NCBI RefSeq assembly: GCF_030123365.1
Contig: NZ_CP126107.1
Span: 4,053,501 to 4,117,500 of the forward strand
Reading direction: 5' to 3'
Origin: Neobacillus sp. SuZ13
GTDB lineage: Bacteria > Bacillota > Bacilli > Bacillales > Cytobacillaceae
Length of the DNA stretch: 64,000 bases
Part shown: piece after piece, positions 26,543 to 35,480 of the stretch
How the letters are laid out: each line of letters begins with the position of its first letter
How positions within the stretch are numbered: the stretch's first letter is position 1
The notes under the pieces: model-generated
Database searches by the model: none
What the model saw: the letters and a program-made list of their open reading frames with translations, nothing else
What the model was told of the DNA's origin: nothing
Program-made: the position numbers and the translations under genes

Positions 26543-27934
26543 TCATTCCTTTATCAGAGATTCATACTCTTCAATTAAATTCACGGCATCTCCAGTTGAT
26601 ACTTTACACAGGTGTTGAAGTAACTTAACAACCTTTGCCGCCAGCTCATCACTTTGCATTTTGTTCATCGTTTTAAATATAGTCATATAAGCCGAAAAAT
26701 ATGATAATAAGTTTGGATATTTTTCAGTGGTATACTCGTTAACATCTTCACTAATATATTTATCAATTTCTGAATCACATAAAAAATGACCTACATTCAA
26801 CATTATAGTAGAAACCAAACGTTTTTCACGATCATTCATGCCCTTTGTTTTGTTCTCTTCTAACAACAGGGTTAAATCATTGATTACCTCTTTCACTTTT
26901 CCTTGTAACTGGGAACGAAGAGGCGCTCTCATTTTCCTTTTATAAATGTCCAAGACTTGGTCCTCAAGGCTTTTATAAAATTTCTCAGAAATGACCACCC
27001 ACTCGATATCATAAATAATGCGATCTAGAACTTTAGGAATGACATAAGTTTCAACTTGTATCCTTCCTTCTTCTGTCAATCTAAGGCGGAATCGATGCCC
27101 TTCAATAACAAAAATGGTTGAAAGCTCATACACTCTTAGTGATTGGTCACTTTGAACTAACTGGACAACCGGTCGTTGATAATTCATTTCATTAAGCCCA
27201 TAGATATCAATTCTTAGGTCATCATCTGATTTAAATTTTGGATTAGAAACTTCTCCTTTCAACTTTAACTGAATCATAATTAACTGTGCTTCATCGAAGT
27301 GTATTTCTTCAATTTTTAATGAATGCTGATGAAATAAAAGATGTATAACCGAAAGAATATCTTTTGATTGACTAAAGGTTCCATCTGGATTGTGTACCGC
27401 AATAATTCCAGATTTGTAATAAAACCTTGTTTCAATCCAGGTTGCATTAGTTTGTCTTGACGGAAATGGTTCATGAACAATTGTTGATGTCTCGATTTTA
27501 AATTTAAAATCTAACGAGGCATTATTAAAATTTAGATCTGTTAAAAACAAATCGTATTTAATTCCGCAAGAAAGTGAATCAATCTCTTTAATATTTCTGT
27601 TATTCCCTTTAATTTCTTCAATTCTATCCTTTATTTGACTAAGGTCATCAGAAAAAGGAGGGATTCTAAAGAGCTTAACATTTAGTTTGTCACCTTTTCT
27701 TCCTTCCTGATCAAATACGGGTTTTATTTGTGAATAAACTTGGGATTGATCATAATTGTTGGTTTCAAATAACCCAAGATAACAATTATTTTTATTTATT
27801 TCGTTCTGATTTGCTCCTTCAGAAAAACTTGATGCATAGCGCTTAAAATGATTAACAAAATTTTCTGCATAAATTCGATCATACATCTCTTTAAGTGTAT
27901 AGTCCTTTCGGAAGAAAAATGTTTTTTCAGACAT
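26543..27934 (-). CDS. Unknown protein, middle gene of histone-fold operon
   Basis: A 463-aa soluble protein with no motif I recognise. The first 330 residues are rich in predicted beta strands (LRIDIYGLNEMNYQRP, then EGHRFRLRLTEEGRIQVETYV). The last 130 are helical (LEDQVLDIYKRKMRAPLRSQL onward). Its ATG overlaps the stop of the histone-fold gene by one base (TAATG), so translation is coupled. The downstream membrane protein gene begins after 6 bp. Confidence 0.7.
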   Translation of the reverse strand: MSEKTFFFRKDYTLKEMYDRIYAENFVNHFKRYASSFSEGANQNEINKNNCYLGLFETNNYDQSQVYSQIKPVFDQEGRKGDKLNVKLFRIPPFSDDLSQIKDRIEEIKGNNRNIKEIDSLSCGIKYDLFLTDLNFNNASLDFKFKIETSTIVHEPFPSRQTNATWIETRFYYKSGIIAVHNPDGTFSQSKDILSVIHLLFHQHSLKIEEIHFDEAQLIMIQLKLKGEVSNPKFKSDDDLRIDIYGLNEMNYQRPVVQLVQSDQSLRVYELSTIFVIEGHRFRLRLTEEGRIQVETYVIPKVLDRIIYDIEWVVISEKFYKSLEDQVLDIYKRKMRAPLRSQLQGKVKEVINDLTLLLEENKTKGMNDREKRLVSTIMLNVGHFLCDSEIDKYISEDVNEYTTEKYPNLLSYFSAYMTIFKTMNKMQSDELAAKVVKLLQHLCKVSTGDAVNLIEEYESLIKE

Positions 27935-28392
27935 TATTCAACCTCCATATGTCTTAACAATGATGATTTTGCTAAAATTTGCAATTCTTCCTTTTGTTTT
28001 TCTAAAGTCTGTACTACTTGATCAACAAATACGTGTGGTTGCAATAATTCTTCATACGCACTTTCAAGGTCAACATCATATATTGTTTGTCTTCCTCTAA
28101 TTTTCGAATATTCATCTGCTCGTTTAATCATAATAATGGTTAGCTGCTCCAATTGGTCCATCAGCAGTAATTTTGCTTTAGTAGATATTCTCGAATCTAC
28201 TTGGTTTTTAATAAAAGTCGATAAGGTTCCTAATCGTGTGACCCTGATTTCACCAGTTTCTTGTTCCTCCGGATCATTATGCTCAACTGATTCATCAAGT
28301 TGAGCAATATATTCATTAGCTTCATCATTTACAATGTCTGCATCTAAATGAAGTGTCTTTGGCTCTTTAACAATCTCCTCATTAGCTCCCAT
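27934..28392 (-). CDS. Histone-fold protein
   Basis: A 152-aa protein. Residues 50-117 align with archaeal histones element by element. Helix 1 is RVTRLGTLSTFIKNQV, loop 1 is DSRIST (archaeal RVS), helix 2 is 28 residues from A73 to G100, loop 2 is RQTIYD (archaeal RKTIK), and helix 3 is VDLESAYEEL (archaeal AEDIELAV). An acidic N-terminal tail of about 48 residues and a C-terminal helix flank the fold. It is the first gene of a tight three-gene operon with its own promoter. DNA binding or dimerisation is inferred from the fold only. Confidence 0.65.
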   Translation of the reverse strand: MGANEEIVKEPKTLHLDADIVNDEANEYIAQLDESVEHNDPEEQETGEIRVTRLGTLSTFIKNQVDSRISTKAKLLLMDQLEQLTIIMIKRADEYSKIRGRQTIYDVDLESAYEELLQPHVFVDQVVQTLEKQKEELQILAKSSLLRHMEVE

Positions 28393-28420
28393 AAACGAAT
28401 CTCCTTTTATTTTTAATTAA

Positions 28421-28450
28421 ATTATATCTACAAAATAAGCTTTATAACAA
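28421..28450 (-). promoter_or_regulatory. Promoter of the histone-fold operon
   Basis: Minus strand: -35 TTGTTA (28445-28450), 18-bp spacer, -10 TATAAT (28421-28426), then AAAAGGAGATTCGTTT before the ATG. Confidence 0.6.
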
Positions 28451-28546
28451 CAAAATTGTAAAATTAGTGCCAAAATTTCACAAATTAAAATTGAAAATCG
28501 TATTCTCAGCTTTCCCGGAAGCTGATGTATTGAAAACAAATCCTAA

Positions 28547-28580
28547 AAAAATCGTCCTATTTTGCAGGACGACTTTTTAA
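28547..28580 (-). terminator. Terminator at the end of the resolvase gene
   Basis: AAAAAGTCGTCC and GGACGATTTTTTT pair; the resolvase stop codon lies in the loop. Confidence 0.75.
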
Positions 28581-29120
28581 ATAATCATAAAACGTGGTTC
28601 TACTGATGCCCACTTTTTCCGCTATTTCTTTAACTGAATAACGTTTTGACTCATGCAATGCAAATGCCATTTCTAATTTTTCATTATCTACAACTGGGCG
28701 ACCGAGCTTTATGCCGTTTTTCTTTTTTGCAGCCAATTGTTCTTTTGTTCGTTCTGAAATAACATCTCGTTCAAATTCTGCAATTGCACCCATCACACGG
28801 AAAAACAATTTTCCCATGGCAGTCGTTGTATCGATTTTTTCACGTAGCGAAATGAAGTCGATTCCTCTGGTTTGAAATTCCTCCACAAGCTCTTCCAGGT
28901 GTTTTAAACTGCGGCTAATACGATCGAGTTTAAAAACTACAATTTCATCGCCTTCACGGGCATATTCAAGCATACGTTTTAATTCCGGGCGATCTTTTTT
29001 CATCCCTGATACATGTTCCTTAAATATATTATCTTCCTTAACACCGGCAGCTTTCAGTGCTTCAAACTGCATTAACATGTCCTGGTCGTCAGTGGAAACC
29101 CTTGCGTATCCCAGTTTCAT
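28557..29120 (-). CDS. Serine resolvase/invertase (Tn3/Pin type)
   Basis: A 187-aa site-specific recombinase. The catalytic serine is in YARVSTDDQ (S9), the arginine motif is in FKLDRISRSL, and the E helix region FFRVMGAIAEFERDVISERT is typical. The C-terminal helix-turn-helix is VKEIAEKVGISRTTFYDYL. The upstream region (29136-29185) has an inverted repeat that may be its own site. No transposase of Tn3 type is present, so it may act as an inverter or be a relic of an inserted element. Confidence 0.9.
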   Translation of the reverse strand: MKLGYARVSTDDQDMLMQFEALKAAGVKEDNIFKEHVSGMKKDRPELKRMLEYAREGDEIVVFKLDRISRSLKHLEELVEEFQTRGIDFISLREKIDTTTAMGKLFFRVMGAIAEFERDVISERTKEQLAAKKKNGIKLGRPVVDNEKLEMAFALHESKRYSVKEIAEKVGISRTTFYDYLKSRPAK

Positions 29121-29135
29121 TTTTCCTCCATTCCT

Positions 29136-29185
29136 GTACGAAAAACGGTAAAATCATTTATTTTTGAACATTTTATTTTTCGTAC
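29136..29185. repeat. Inverted repeat before the resolvase gene
   Basis: GTACGAAAAA at 29136-29145 and TTTTTCGTAC at 29176-29185, spaced by 30 bp, with a third related copy CATTTTTCGAAC just beyond. This layout is usual for resolvase binding sites and could also control the gene. Confidence 0.5.
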
Positions 29186-29544
29186 CATTTTTCGAACACT
29201 TTACATAAAAATTTGGTCCAAAATGCGCCCTTTTTAAATCGTTAGAAAATTTATCAATAAAACGGACGTTTTTTGAACACTGCTATTATGGTACAAATTT
29301 AAATATTTGATACCTTTTGGTAACATCAACCAAAAAAGTTGATAATTAAAAAAGCCACCGAATGTTACCGGCAGCGACTTAGTAGATTTTCTGTATTGGC
29401 GATCCGAACTTATTGAAATAAAACATCCTGTATTTAGCAAATAAAAAATGGCAGTATCAGAATTTTAAAAATCAAAATTACGCAATTAATGCATATAATC
29501 TTGCATATTTTAGGAGCTTAAATTTTATTCCTTATTGAGTTAAA
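29186..29544. other. AT-rich region without a gene
   Basis: I see no start with a binding site and no coding pattern. It joins the resolvase control region to the IS remnant area. Confidence 0.4.
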
Positions 29545-29577
29545 GCACCCGTTTGTTTAAGTACAATTCTTCACAAG
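29545..29577. repeat. Dispersed repeat, copy 1
   Basis: GCACCCGTTTGTTTAAGT followed within eight bases by TTCTTCACAA. Related copies lie at 30534-30561, 37342-37374 and 38616-38649. Confidence 0.55.
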
Positions 29578-29610
29578 CTTAAAATGAATCTCCATTTTAA
29601 TTCTATAGTC

Positions 29611-29712
29611 TTAAATACCAAATAAGCAGCCCCAAAAAAGCGCAATATCAACACCTATAATAAGAGTCTGAGAAGTGATTTGAGCAATCTTTACATTTTG
29701 GTTATAATTCAT
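29611..29712 (-). pseudogene. IS110-family transposase, 5' remnant
   Basis: The frame starts MNYNQNVKIAQITSQTLIIGVDIA, the N terminus of Bacillus IS110-type transposases with the first catalytic aspartate (D22 in GVDIA). It then leaves the family abruptly and stops after 33 residues. CAGGAGGATATAAA precedes the ATG. The rest of the transposase is missing. About 100 bp of the element's left-end non-coding region, where IS110 elements encode their bridge RNA, appears to remain upstream (29713-29830). Confidence 0.65.
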
Positions 29713-29906
29713 TTTATATCCTCCTGGTTTATTGAGTTTGTCCTTTTCGCGTGCTGGCTTTAGGACTCTCTCATTCTACCAAGAGGTTATTTATTTGTTC
29801 AAACTCCATTTTCATTCATTACAGGAATGCTGCCCCGTTTGTTCAATAAGAAGTTCAATAAAAAGTGCGCTAATCCTAATTGGATCAACGCACCCGTTAT
29901 ATACGT

Positions 29907-30116
29907 TTAGCGTGACGCTATTGGCGGTTGGCACACGTCACATTTACGTTGGTTATTATTTTTAAATTTCGTAAATGTTTTTTCAAAGTTGCTACCACAT
30001 GCACATTTAAACAGTAACTTTTGAGAAAAACCGTGATATTCCGTCGATAGCAACTTACTTTCCGAATTGTTCTCAACAAATTCTTTAATTTTACCAATCG
30101 TCCATCGTTTATTCAT
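29907..30116 (-). CDS. Small zinc-ribbon protein
   Basis: A 69-aa protein with CACGSNFEKTFTKFKNNNQRKCDVC, two CxC/CxxC pairs that would bind zinc. This ribbon with W/F-T-K spacing is common in Bacillus phage proteins, where it often precedes a nuclease domain. Here only the ribbon is present. The start MNKRWTIGKIKEFV follows GGGGGTGTAAGAGA. Confidence 0.55.
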   Translation of the reverse strand: MNKRWTIGKIKEFVENNSESKLLSTEYHGFSQKLLFKCACGSNFEKTFTKFKNNNQRKCDVCQPPIASR

Positions 30117-30246
30117 TCTCTTACACCCCCTATTTTATCGCTAGTCGGAGGCTTACTTGGCATCCGTTCAATTATGAGTTAAAGTCGTAATTATCCTAAG
30201 TTCCTCATTATAACATGAGCAGGTACACAATTAAACAAATGGAAGT

Positions 30247-30360
30247 ATCTTATTAATACAGATAGGTAAGGCTTTGAAGTTATCACCACCCTTTCCCCCT
30301 GTTCACACCGTAGGTGCGACTTTCACCGCATACGGCGTTCCAACTAATCCAATTCATTCA
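30247..30360 (-). mobile_element. Group II intron, 3' end fragment
   Basis: The minus strand contains a domain V hairpin (30305-30338): ACGCCGTATGCGG, then TGAAAG, then TCGCACCTACGGTGT. It is followed by a domain VI-like stem ending in CCTTACCTATCTG. It is about 85% like the 3' end of the longer intron at 36415-37334. The 5' domains and any reverse transcriptase are missing. Confidence 0.65.
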
Positions 30361-30708
30361 ATAATAATACATCATATGGTAAAATGTGGAGTTCTTTATT
30401 ACTCCTTTATTTCACTATGCCTTCACGAAGCCATATTGGTCTTAATTCATTACATTTAAACCGTAATCTACTACCAAGGGTTAAGAAATCCTGCGAATTA
30501 GCGAGCATTTGCGAGAAAATCGTATTAAACTGAGGGAGTTTAAGTACAAAACTTCACAGTTTTAGCCACTTTCTACAATAGCACTTTAAAATTGTAATTA
30601 GGAGAATTCGTCATTATGTGATACACTGTGCTTACCATTTGATTTACTTGTTTACATGTGCCCTACTCATTCGTGAGTGGGGCTCCTTGTTTTTAAAAGA
30701 ATAATAAT
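30361..30708. other. Region without a gene, contains repeat copy 4
   Basis: No gene is visible. The segment 30534-30561 (GGGAGTTTAAGTACAAAACTTCACAG) is a diverged copy of the dispersed repeat at 29545. Nothing else is recognised. Confidence 0.4.
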
Positions 30709-30742
30709 AAAAAAGCAGACTCTATAAAAGAGTCTGCTTTAG
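30709..30742 (-). terminator. Terminator of the first cold-shock gene
   Basis: AAAGCAGACTCT and AGAGTCTGCTTT pair with a short loop, with A/T runs at both ends. Confidence 0.85.
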
Positions 30743-30752
30743 TTTATTCTTA

Positions 30753-30956
30753 TTATGAAGCTTTACGCACGTTAGATGCTTGAGCTCCACGTTGACCTTG
30801 CTCAACGTCAAAAGTAACTGCTTGACCTTCGTCTAAAGATTTGAAACCTTCGCCTTGGATCGCTGAGAAATGAACGAAAACGTCTTCTCCGCCTTCACGT
30901 TCGATGAATCCGAAACCTTTTTCTGCGTTAAACCATTTTACTTTACCTTGTTCCAT
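30753..30956 (-). CDS. Cold-shock protein, CspA family
   Basis: A 67-aa single-stranded nucleic acid binding protein. The RNP1 motif KGFGFIE and RNP2 motif VFVHF are intact. The ATG at 30956 follows CAGGAGGAAACAAA. An unusually long AT-rich leader precedes it, as in other csp genes. It is the first of two nearly identical csp genes flanking the helicase gene on the island. Confidence 0.93.
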   Translation of the reverse strand: MEQGKVKWFNAEKGFGFIEREGGEDVFVHFSAIQGEGFKSLDEGQAVTFDVEQGQRGAQASNVRKAS

Positions 30957-31298
30957 TTTGTTTCCTCCTGCTGTGTGCTTTGCACACAATGTGTTACTAT
31001 CCTTGCACTCAGTGATCATCAAGACGAATAGTTAATCTTATATTATCCTTTACACCGAACAAAAATAATTCTTCTAAATTTTAACACTTTTGAAAAGTAT
31101 TTGCAAGAACATTATTTTTATTTTCTTTTAAAATCGTTAGCACTTTTTAGTCTGAGGTTTATTTTAATTGCATTAAATATTTTTTCTAACGCCGATTAAT
31201 CCTTAAGCTACATTGTTCAAACATAGTTAATTCCAGAGGAAAAAAAAGGCAACCAATGATGACGATAGCTACTCCTCCATACATTATTTTCACAGTCC

Positions 31299-32744
31299 TT
31301 ACTTTTTCTGTGAGGTCATGGAAGTTTTTTTTCGTTTACCATTTCCCGCTTTTCCCCCAAATCCCCTATTCCCTCTATAGTTTTTCCTTGATTTCTCTTG
31401 TACTTTTACTTTAGGCTTACTGGCATATCGCGGTGTCTCGGAAGTTAACTGAACAGGAACATCCCTCTGTTCCTTCGACAACAATTTCAAGGCAATTGAA
31501 ACTAACGCTAACGAATCATACTGATCGAGCAATTCGCCTGCTGCATGCTTAAACTGTGAGTACTGCTCCTCTTCAACCAATTGAATCATCTTTTCTACTG
31601 CGTCTTTCTGTATAGACTCCCTTGCCTCTGCTACCGTTGGTATTGATTTGCGCTGGATATTTCCTTTCGAGGCTTTTTCAATATTGCGGATCTGTCCGGT
31701 TTCCCTTGATGTAGCAAATGTAATAGCTAACCCTGACTTACCTGCTCTCCCCGTTCTGCCGATTCGGTGAACATAACTTTCCGGGTCTTGAGGAATGTCA
31801 AAATTGTAGACGTGGGTAACCCCTGAAACATCAATTCCCCTCGCAGCCACATCGGTCGCAACTAAAATATCAATGTTCCCCTCACGAAATTTATTCATCA
31901 CAACATCTCGCTGTCGTTGATTTAAATCTCCATGCAATCCGTCAGCAAGATACCCTCTTTTATTCAATGCTTCACTTAATTCATCCACGCGTCTTTTTGT
32001 TCTCCCGAAAATCACCGCTAATTCTGGGTTATCCACGTCTAGCAGACGGCAAAGCACTTCAAATTTATCCCGTTCATTAACCTCATAATAAACTTGCTTT
32101 ACATTTGGAGCAGTGACTTCCTTCGCTTTCATCTTTACTAACTCTGGATCGTTCATAAACCTTTCGGCAAGATTTTGAATCGGTTTAGGCATGGTTGCGG
32201 AGAACAGCAAGGTTTGTTTTTCTTCAGGGGTCTCTTTTAGGATTCGTTCGATATCCTCCAGAAAGCCCATATCTAACATTTCATCAGCTTCATCCAAAAC
32301 CACCAATGAGATACGGTCTAATTTTAGCGTTTTACGTTTAATGTGGTCCAAAAGTCTTCCGGGTGTTCCCGTAATGATGTGAGGTCCCTTTTTTAATGCT
32401 TTAATTTGGCGATCTATCGACTGCCCTCCATAAATAGGGAGAGAGGTTATACCCATGTATTTAGCCAGTCGATTGATCTCTTCTGAAACCTGAATAGCTA
32501 ATTCTCTCGTAGGTGCGATTGCAATCGCCTGAACGTATTTTTTACTCGTATCCACTTTCTCCAAGATCGGTATGGCGAAGGCAGCCGTCTTTCCGGTACC
32601 TGTTTGTGCTTGACCAATAATGTCCTTTCCCGACAAAGCTATGGGAATGGCTTTCTCTTGTATAGGAGATGCTTCTTCAAATCCCATATCCGTAATCGCT
32701 CTTTTTATGGGCTCACTAATGCCCATTTCCTGAAATGTTGTCAT
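31299..32744 (-). CDS. DEAD-box RNA helicase, CshA-like
   Basis: A 481-aa RNA helicase. Motifs in order: AQTGTGKT, PTRELA, TPGRLLD, DEAD, SAT, TDVAARGID and HRIGRTGRAG. The basic Gly/Lys/Arg tail (YRGNRGFGGKAGNGKRKK) is typical of cold-linked helicases. It resembles B. subtilis CshA through the core. The ATG at 32744 has better spacing to GGAGGGG than the TTG two codons earlier. It lies between two csp genes, which suggests an RNA-remodelling module; the host should have its own cshA elsewhere. Confidence 0.92.
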   Translation of the reverse strand: MTTFQEMGISEPIKRAITDMGFEEASPIQEKAIPIALSGKDIIGQAQTGTGKTAAFAIPILEKVDTSKKYVQAIAIAPTRELAIQVSEEINRLAKYMGITSLPIYGGQSIDRQIKALKKGPHIITGTPGRLLDHIKRKTLKLDRISLVVLDEADEMLDMGFLEDIERILKETPEEKQTLLFSATMPKPIQNLAERFMNDPELVKMKAKEVTAPNVKQVYYEVNERDKFEVLCRLLDVDNPELAVIFGRTKRRVDELSEALNKRGYLADGLHGDLNQRQRDVVMNKFREGNIDILVATDVAARGIDVSGVTHVYNFDIPQDPESYVHRIGRTGRAGKSGLAITFATSRETGQIRNIEKASKGNIQRKSIPTVAEARESIQKDAVEKMIQLVEEEQYSQFKHAAGELLDQYDSLALVSIALKLLSKEQRDVPVQLTSETPRYASKPKVKVQEKSRKNYRGNRGFGGKAGNGKRKKTSMTSQKK

Positions 32745-33039
32745 ACTCAAAAACCCCTCCTAAGCGTTTACTATTTTTTATATTGTCTATACCCTTGATT
32801 GAATGCACATCTGTACTGATTTTTACAAGCTAATCAGGTAATTAAGGCATACACCCATCGGGTGCAAGGGAAATACTGACAATAGGCATCACGGTGATAT
32901 AAGTGTCGACTCATCCCACTGTAAGTGACCTGCCAAAAAAGAATATTGTTTTCAGGACATATGATACACTGAGTTTACCATTTGATTTATCGATTCAAGT
33001 ACCTCTTGAATTAGTCAGTAGGTTTTTTTGGTTTAAAAT

Positions 33040-33077
33040 AAAAAACAGACCCTTATAAATAAAAGTCTGTCCTTATT
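33040..33077 (-). terminator. Terminator of the second cold-shock gene
   Basis: AAACAGAC and GTCTGT pair around an AT-rich loop, with T run on the minus strand. Confidence 0.6.
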
Positions 33078-33091
33078 CGTTCTTCTTATAA

Positions 33092-33292
33092 TTAAGCTTT
33101 ATGAACGTTTGAAGCTTGGGGTCCGCGTTGACCTTGCTCTACGTCAAAAGTAACCTCTTGACCTTCTTCAAGTGATTTATAGCCTTCGCCTTGGATCGCT
33201 GAGAAATGAACGAATACATCGTCTCCACCTTCACGTTCGATGAATCCGAAACCTTTTTCGCTGTTAAACCATTTTACTTTACCTTTTTCCAC
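33092..33292 (-). CDS. Cold-shock protein, CspA family (second copy)
   Basis: A 66-aa cold-shock protein, about 90% identical to the copy at 30753-30956 by eye, with intact KGFGFIE and VFVHF motifs. The GTG at 33292 is the probable start; it follows AGGAGGCAACTAAAA and aligns with the ATG of the other copy. The two copies probably arose by duplication around the helicase gene. Confidence 0.92.
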   Translation of the reverse strand: MEKGKVKWFNSEKGFGFIEREGGDDVFVHFSAIQGEGYKSLEEGQEVTFDVEQGQRGPQASNVHKA

Positions 33293-33325
33293 TTTTAGTT
33301 GCCTCCTATTGTGTAAATTGCACAC

Positions 33326-33916
33326 AATTGTTGATGGATTGTAACATGACCAAGATGTTTAAGGAATCTTGGTATGGTCATATTATTACCTTGATGAATG
33401 AAAGTTTATTCAGTATATATGTTTAATACGAAACCATCCAAGAATATGATTAATCCACTAAAAAATGCTATAATAAAATAGGAGCTAATTAATACTTTGA
33501 TGTAGAGTAGACCCTGCATCTAGTAATAAGGTTGGCTTTCTTTTACTTTATTCTGTATAAAAAAATTTAAATAACCCAAGTTAAAAGTACCAAGAGCGCC
33601 AAAAGCTTGGAACTTTTTACTGTCAACTGCCATCCTGTCCCCATAAGATGGTAGTTCTATTCTTTTTATTCCCTAAAAAAATACCCTTTTTTCATGAGCG
33701 CTTCTTCATATTTCCTACAGCAGTTTTTCTTCATCGATGAATTCTTCCATCCATTTTGACTTGCACTTACCCCAAGGCAAACGATTGGTAGAACCTGTTG
33801 ATGATTTCCAAATGTTGACGTCGTCTTTTTTTCTAAACTTTGTGAAAGGTTGTACTTAATCTAACCTTCTACGTTATTTCAATAACATGCAGGGGTATGC
33901 GGTGAATCTTTCTCAT
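33326..33916. other. Region without a gene
   Basis: AT-rich leader of the csp gene, then no clear gene. A stem formed by ACTGCCATC and GATGGTAGT (about 33627-33653) could be a terminator. Confidence 0.4.
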
Positions 33917-34150
33917 TTAACAGGTTAATAATTCTTTTTTTGAAACAATACGCCATTCATGTGCTACAAATTTTTCTATATAGTCATTGATACTAATTTC
34001 CTCTAATTCAATTGCAAGTGGATGCGGTGATACATAGCTTTCATTTGTCTCATGATTTAGGGTAACTTTTACAAACAACCTCAATCCATTATGAAATCTT
34101 GAATCAAAATCTGGGGATCAATAATATCTCCTTTAACAGGAACAAGAAAA
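33917..34150 (-). pseudogene. Decayed gene of unknown function
   Basis: The minus strand reads SRFHNGLRLFVKVTLNHETN, continuing through SPHPLAIELEEI and YIEKFVAHEWRI to a stop at 33917. The upstream part (VKGDIIDPQILIQDFIMD) continues in another frame, so a frameshift lies near 34105-34115. No start codon is visible. No family is recognised. Confidence 0.45.
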
Positions 34151-34437
34151 AGTTACTATTAATCTATTAATACGGGATCTTTTATAGTATCTTCATGTGG
34201 AGAGTGGGTGGTTCCTTTGTTCTTCTAGATGGCAATTTACTCGTTCGAGAAAAGTTGTAGGGATAGAGTTTTGGACAAATAGTCTCATGGGACAAGGGAC
34301 CTGTTCCCTCGTCCCATTATTCGGGGAAAACATTGAAGTAAAAGGAAATGACAAAAGTATACTCAAGTACAAAGCGGTGATTATGCTTGGTCCCCCCTAT
34401 GATCAGAGTTCATATTTACAAAGGGGTAGGAGATCAA

Positions 34438-34510
34438 TTAAATTTTAGAAACGTTTTCTGCTTGAGAGCCACGTTGTCCTTCTAGTATATCAAATTGTAC
34501 GCGTTGCACA
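34438..34510 (-). pseudogene. Cold-shock gene 3' remnant
   Basis: The minus strand reads VQFDILEGQRGSQAENVSKI and then stops, matching the end of the cold-shock proteins (VTFDVEQGQRGAQASNVRKA). The rest of the gene is gone. It is the third csp-derived sequence in 4 kb. Confidence 0.65.
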
Positions 34511-35003
34511 TAAAACCATCACCAGTAATCTTTACTATTGTTATGTAAATAAAATAAAAAATGGTTTCCTGGTCTGGAAACCATTTTTGTAGTTGACGAT
34601 ATGGTGTTACCAATTCGTTTTTCTCTTTTACGTAAAGAAGATAAACAATTACTATTCACTGTCTCAGTAGATGTAAAAAATTCTTAAAGATAGAGGTGAG
34701 ATTGATTATTTTTTCTTCTAGAAATAATGACTTAAATAATAAATTGTATACCTAAAACAATGAAAGCCCTACCTCTCTTTCATCCTTACGGCTCCTTGTC
34801 CGTGCCAGTGTGAATCAGGATTGCAAAAATCAAGTGACTATTTTATCGAGTTATTTGATGAGGTTGTAGAAATAACAAAAGAGGTTAATGCTCTAAAGGT
34901 GAGTTGGAGAAGTTGAATGTCTTTGAAAAGATTTACTTTTAATAATATTCCCAAAAAATTCAGGATATTTTCGGGAGATGTAAAACATTATCATAAATTA
35001 ACC
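34511..35003. other. Region without an intact gene
   Basis: A strong hairpin AAAATGGTTTCC/GGAAACCATTTTT lies at 34557-34590 and may be a terminator. A plus-strand frame at 34819-34917 reads SSDYFIELFDEVVEITKEVNALK and stops; it is probably a gene relic. Confidence 0.4.
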
Positions 35004-35465
35004 TTAACAGAAACTTTTTATTTGATTTTCAGTAATCCCATTAATTAATCCCAGTTCACTAATCAAAAATTCATGTGCTGTATCTAACATTTTTTTTTCG
35101 CTTGTATTAAGTGCTTTTTCTTTCTTCATACGCATTAAATCACGTACAACTTCAGTACATTCTTGTATTTTACCTGTTTTTATTTTGTCCGTGTTCACTC
35201 TATACCTTTGTTTCCACGGCAGTAATCTATCTGATTCTCCATGATGAAAAATGTTTATGATCTGTTTTAATTCAATTATGTCAGTAACAGGGCGTATTCT
35301 TGAACTCAATATTTTACCCGTAGGAATCATGACTTGCATATTACCGATTAACATTTTTATGACATAATACTGTTGTTTTTCCCCTGAGATTTCCTTTTCT
35401 TCTATCGCTTTAATTATTCCTACTCCGTGCATTGGATAAACAATGTTATCGCCAATTTGAAACAA
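35004..35465 (-). CDS. CarD-family transcriptional regulator
   Basis: A 153-aa protein with the CarD/TRCF RNA-polymerase-interacting domain (MFQIGDNIVYPMHGVGIIKAIEEKE) and a helical C-terminal DNA-binding domain (VVRDLMRMKKEKALNTSEKKML). It matches the pattern of B. subtilis YdeB. The TTG at 35465 follows TGGAGGTGG with five bases between, and gives the family N terminus; the ATG at 35480 overlaps that site. A regulator that binds RNA polymerase on an island may alter host transcription. Confidence 0.88.
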   Translation of the reverse strand: MFQIGDNIVYPMHGVGIIKAIEEKEISGEKQQYYVIKMLIGNMQVMIPTGKILSSRIRPVTDIIELKQIINIFHHGESDRLLPWKQRYRVNTDKIKTGKIQECTEVVRDLMRMKKEKALNTSEKKMLDTAHEFLISELGLINGITENQIKSFC

Positions 35466-35480
35466 ATAATCCACCTCCAT

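Noticed and set aside
30274..30459. Plus-strand frame of 61 codons, and 36359-36553
   Set aside because: Both are antisense to the domain V/VI end of group II introns and resemble each other only because the introns do.
34197..34448. Plus-strand frame of 83 codons
   Set aside because: No binding site, and its end overlaps the cold-shock remnant on the other strand. No protein-like pattern.
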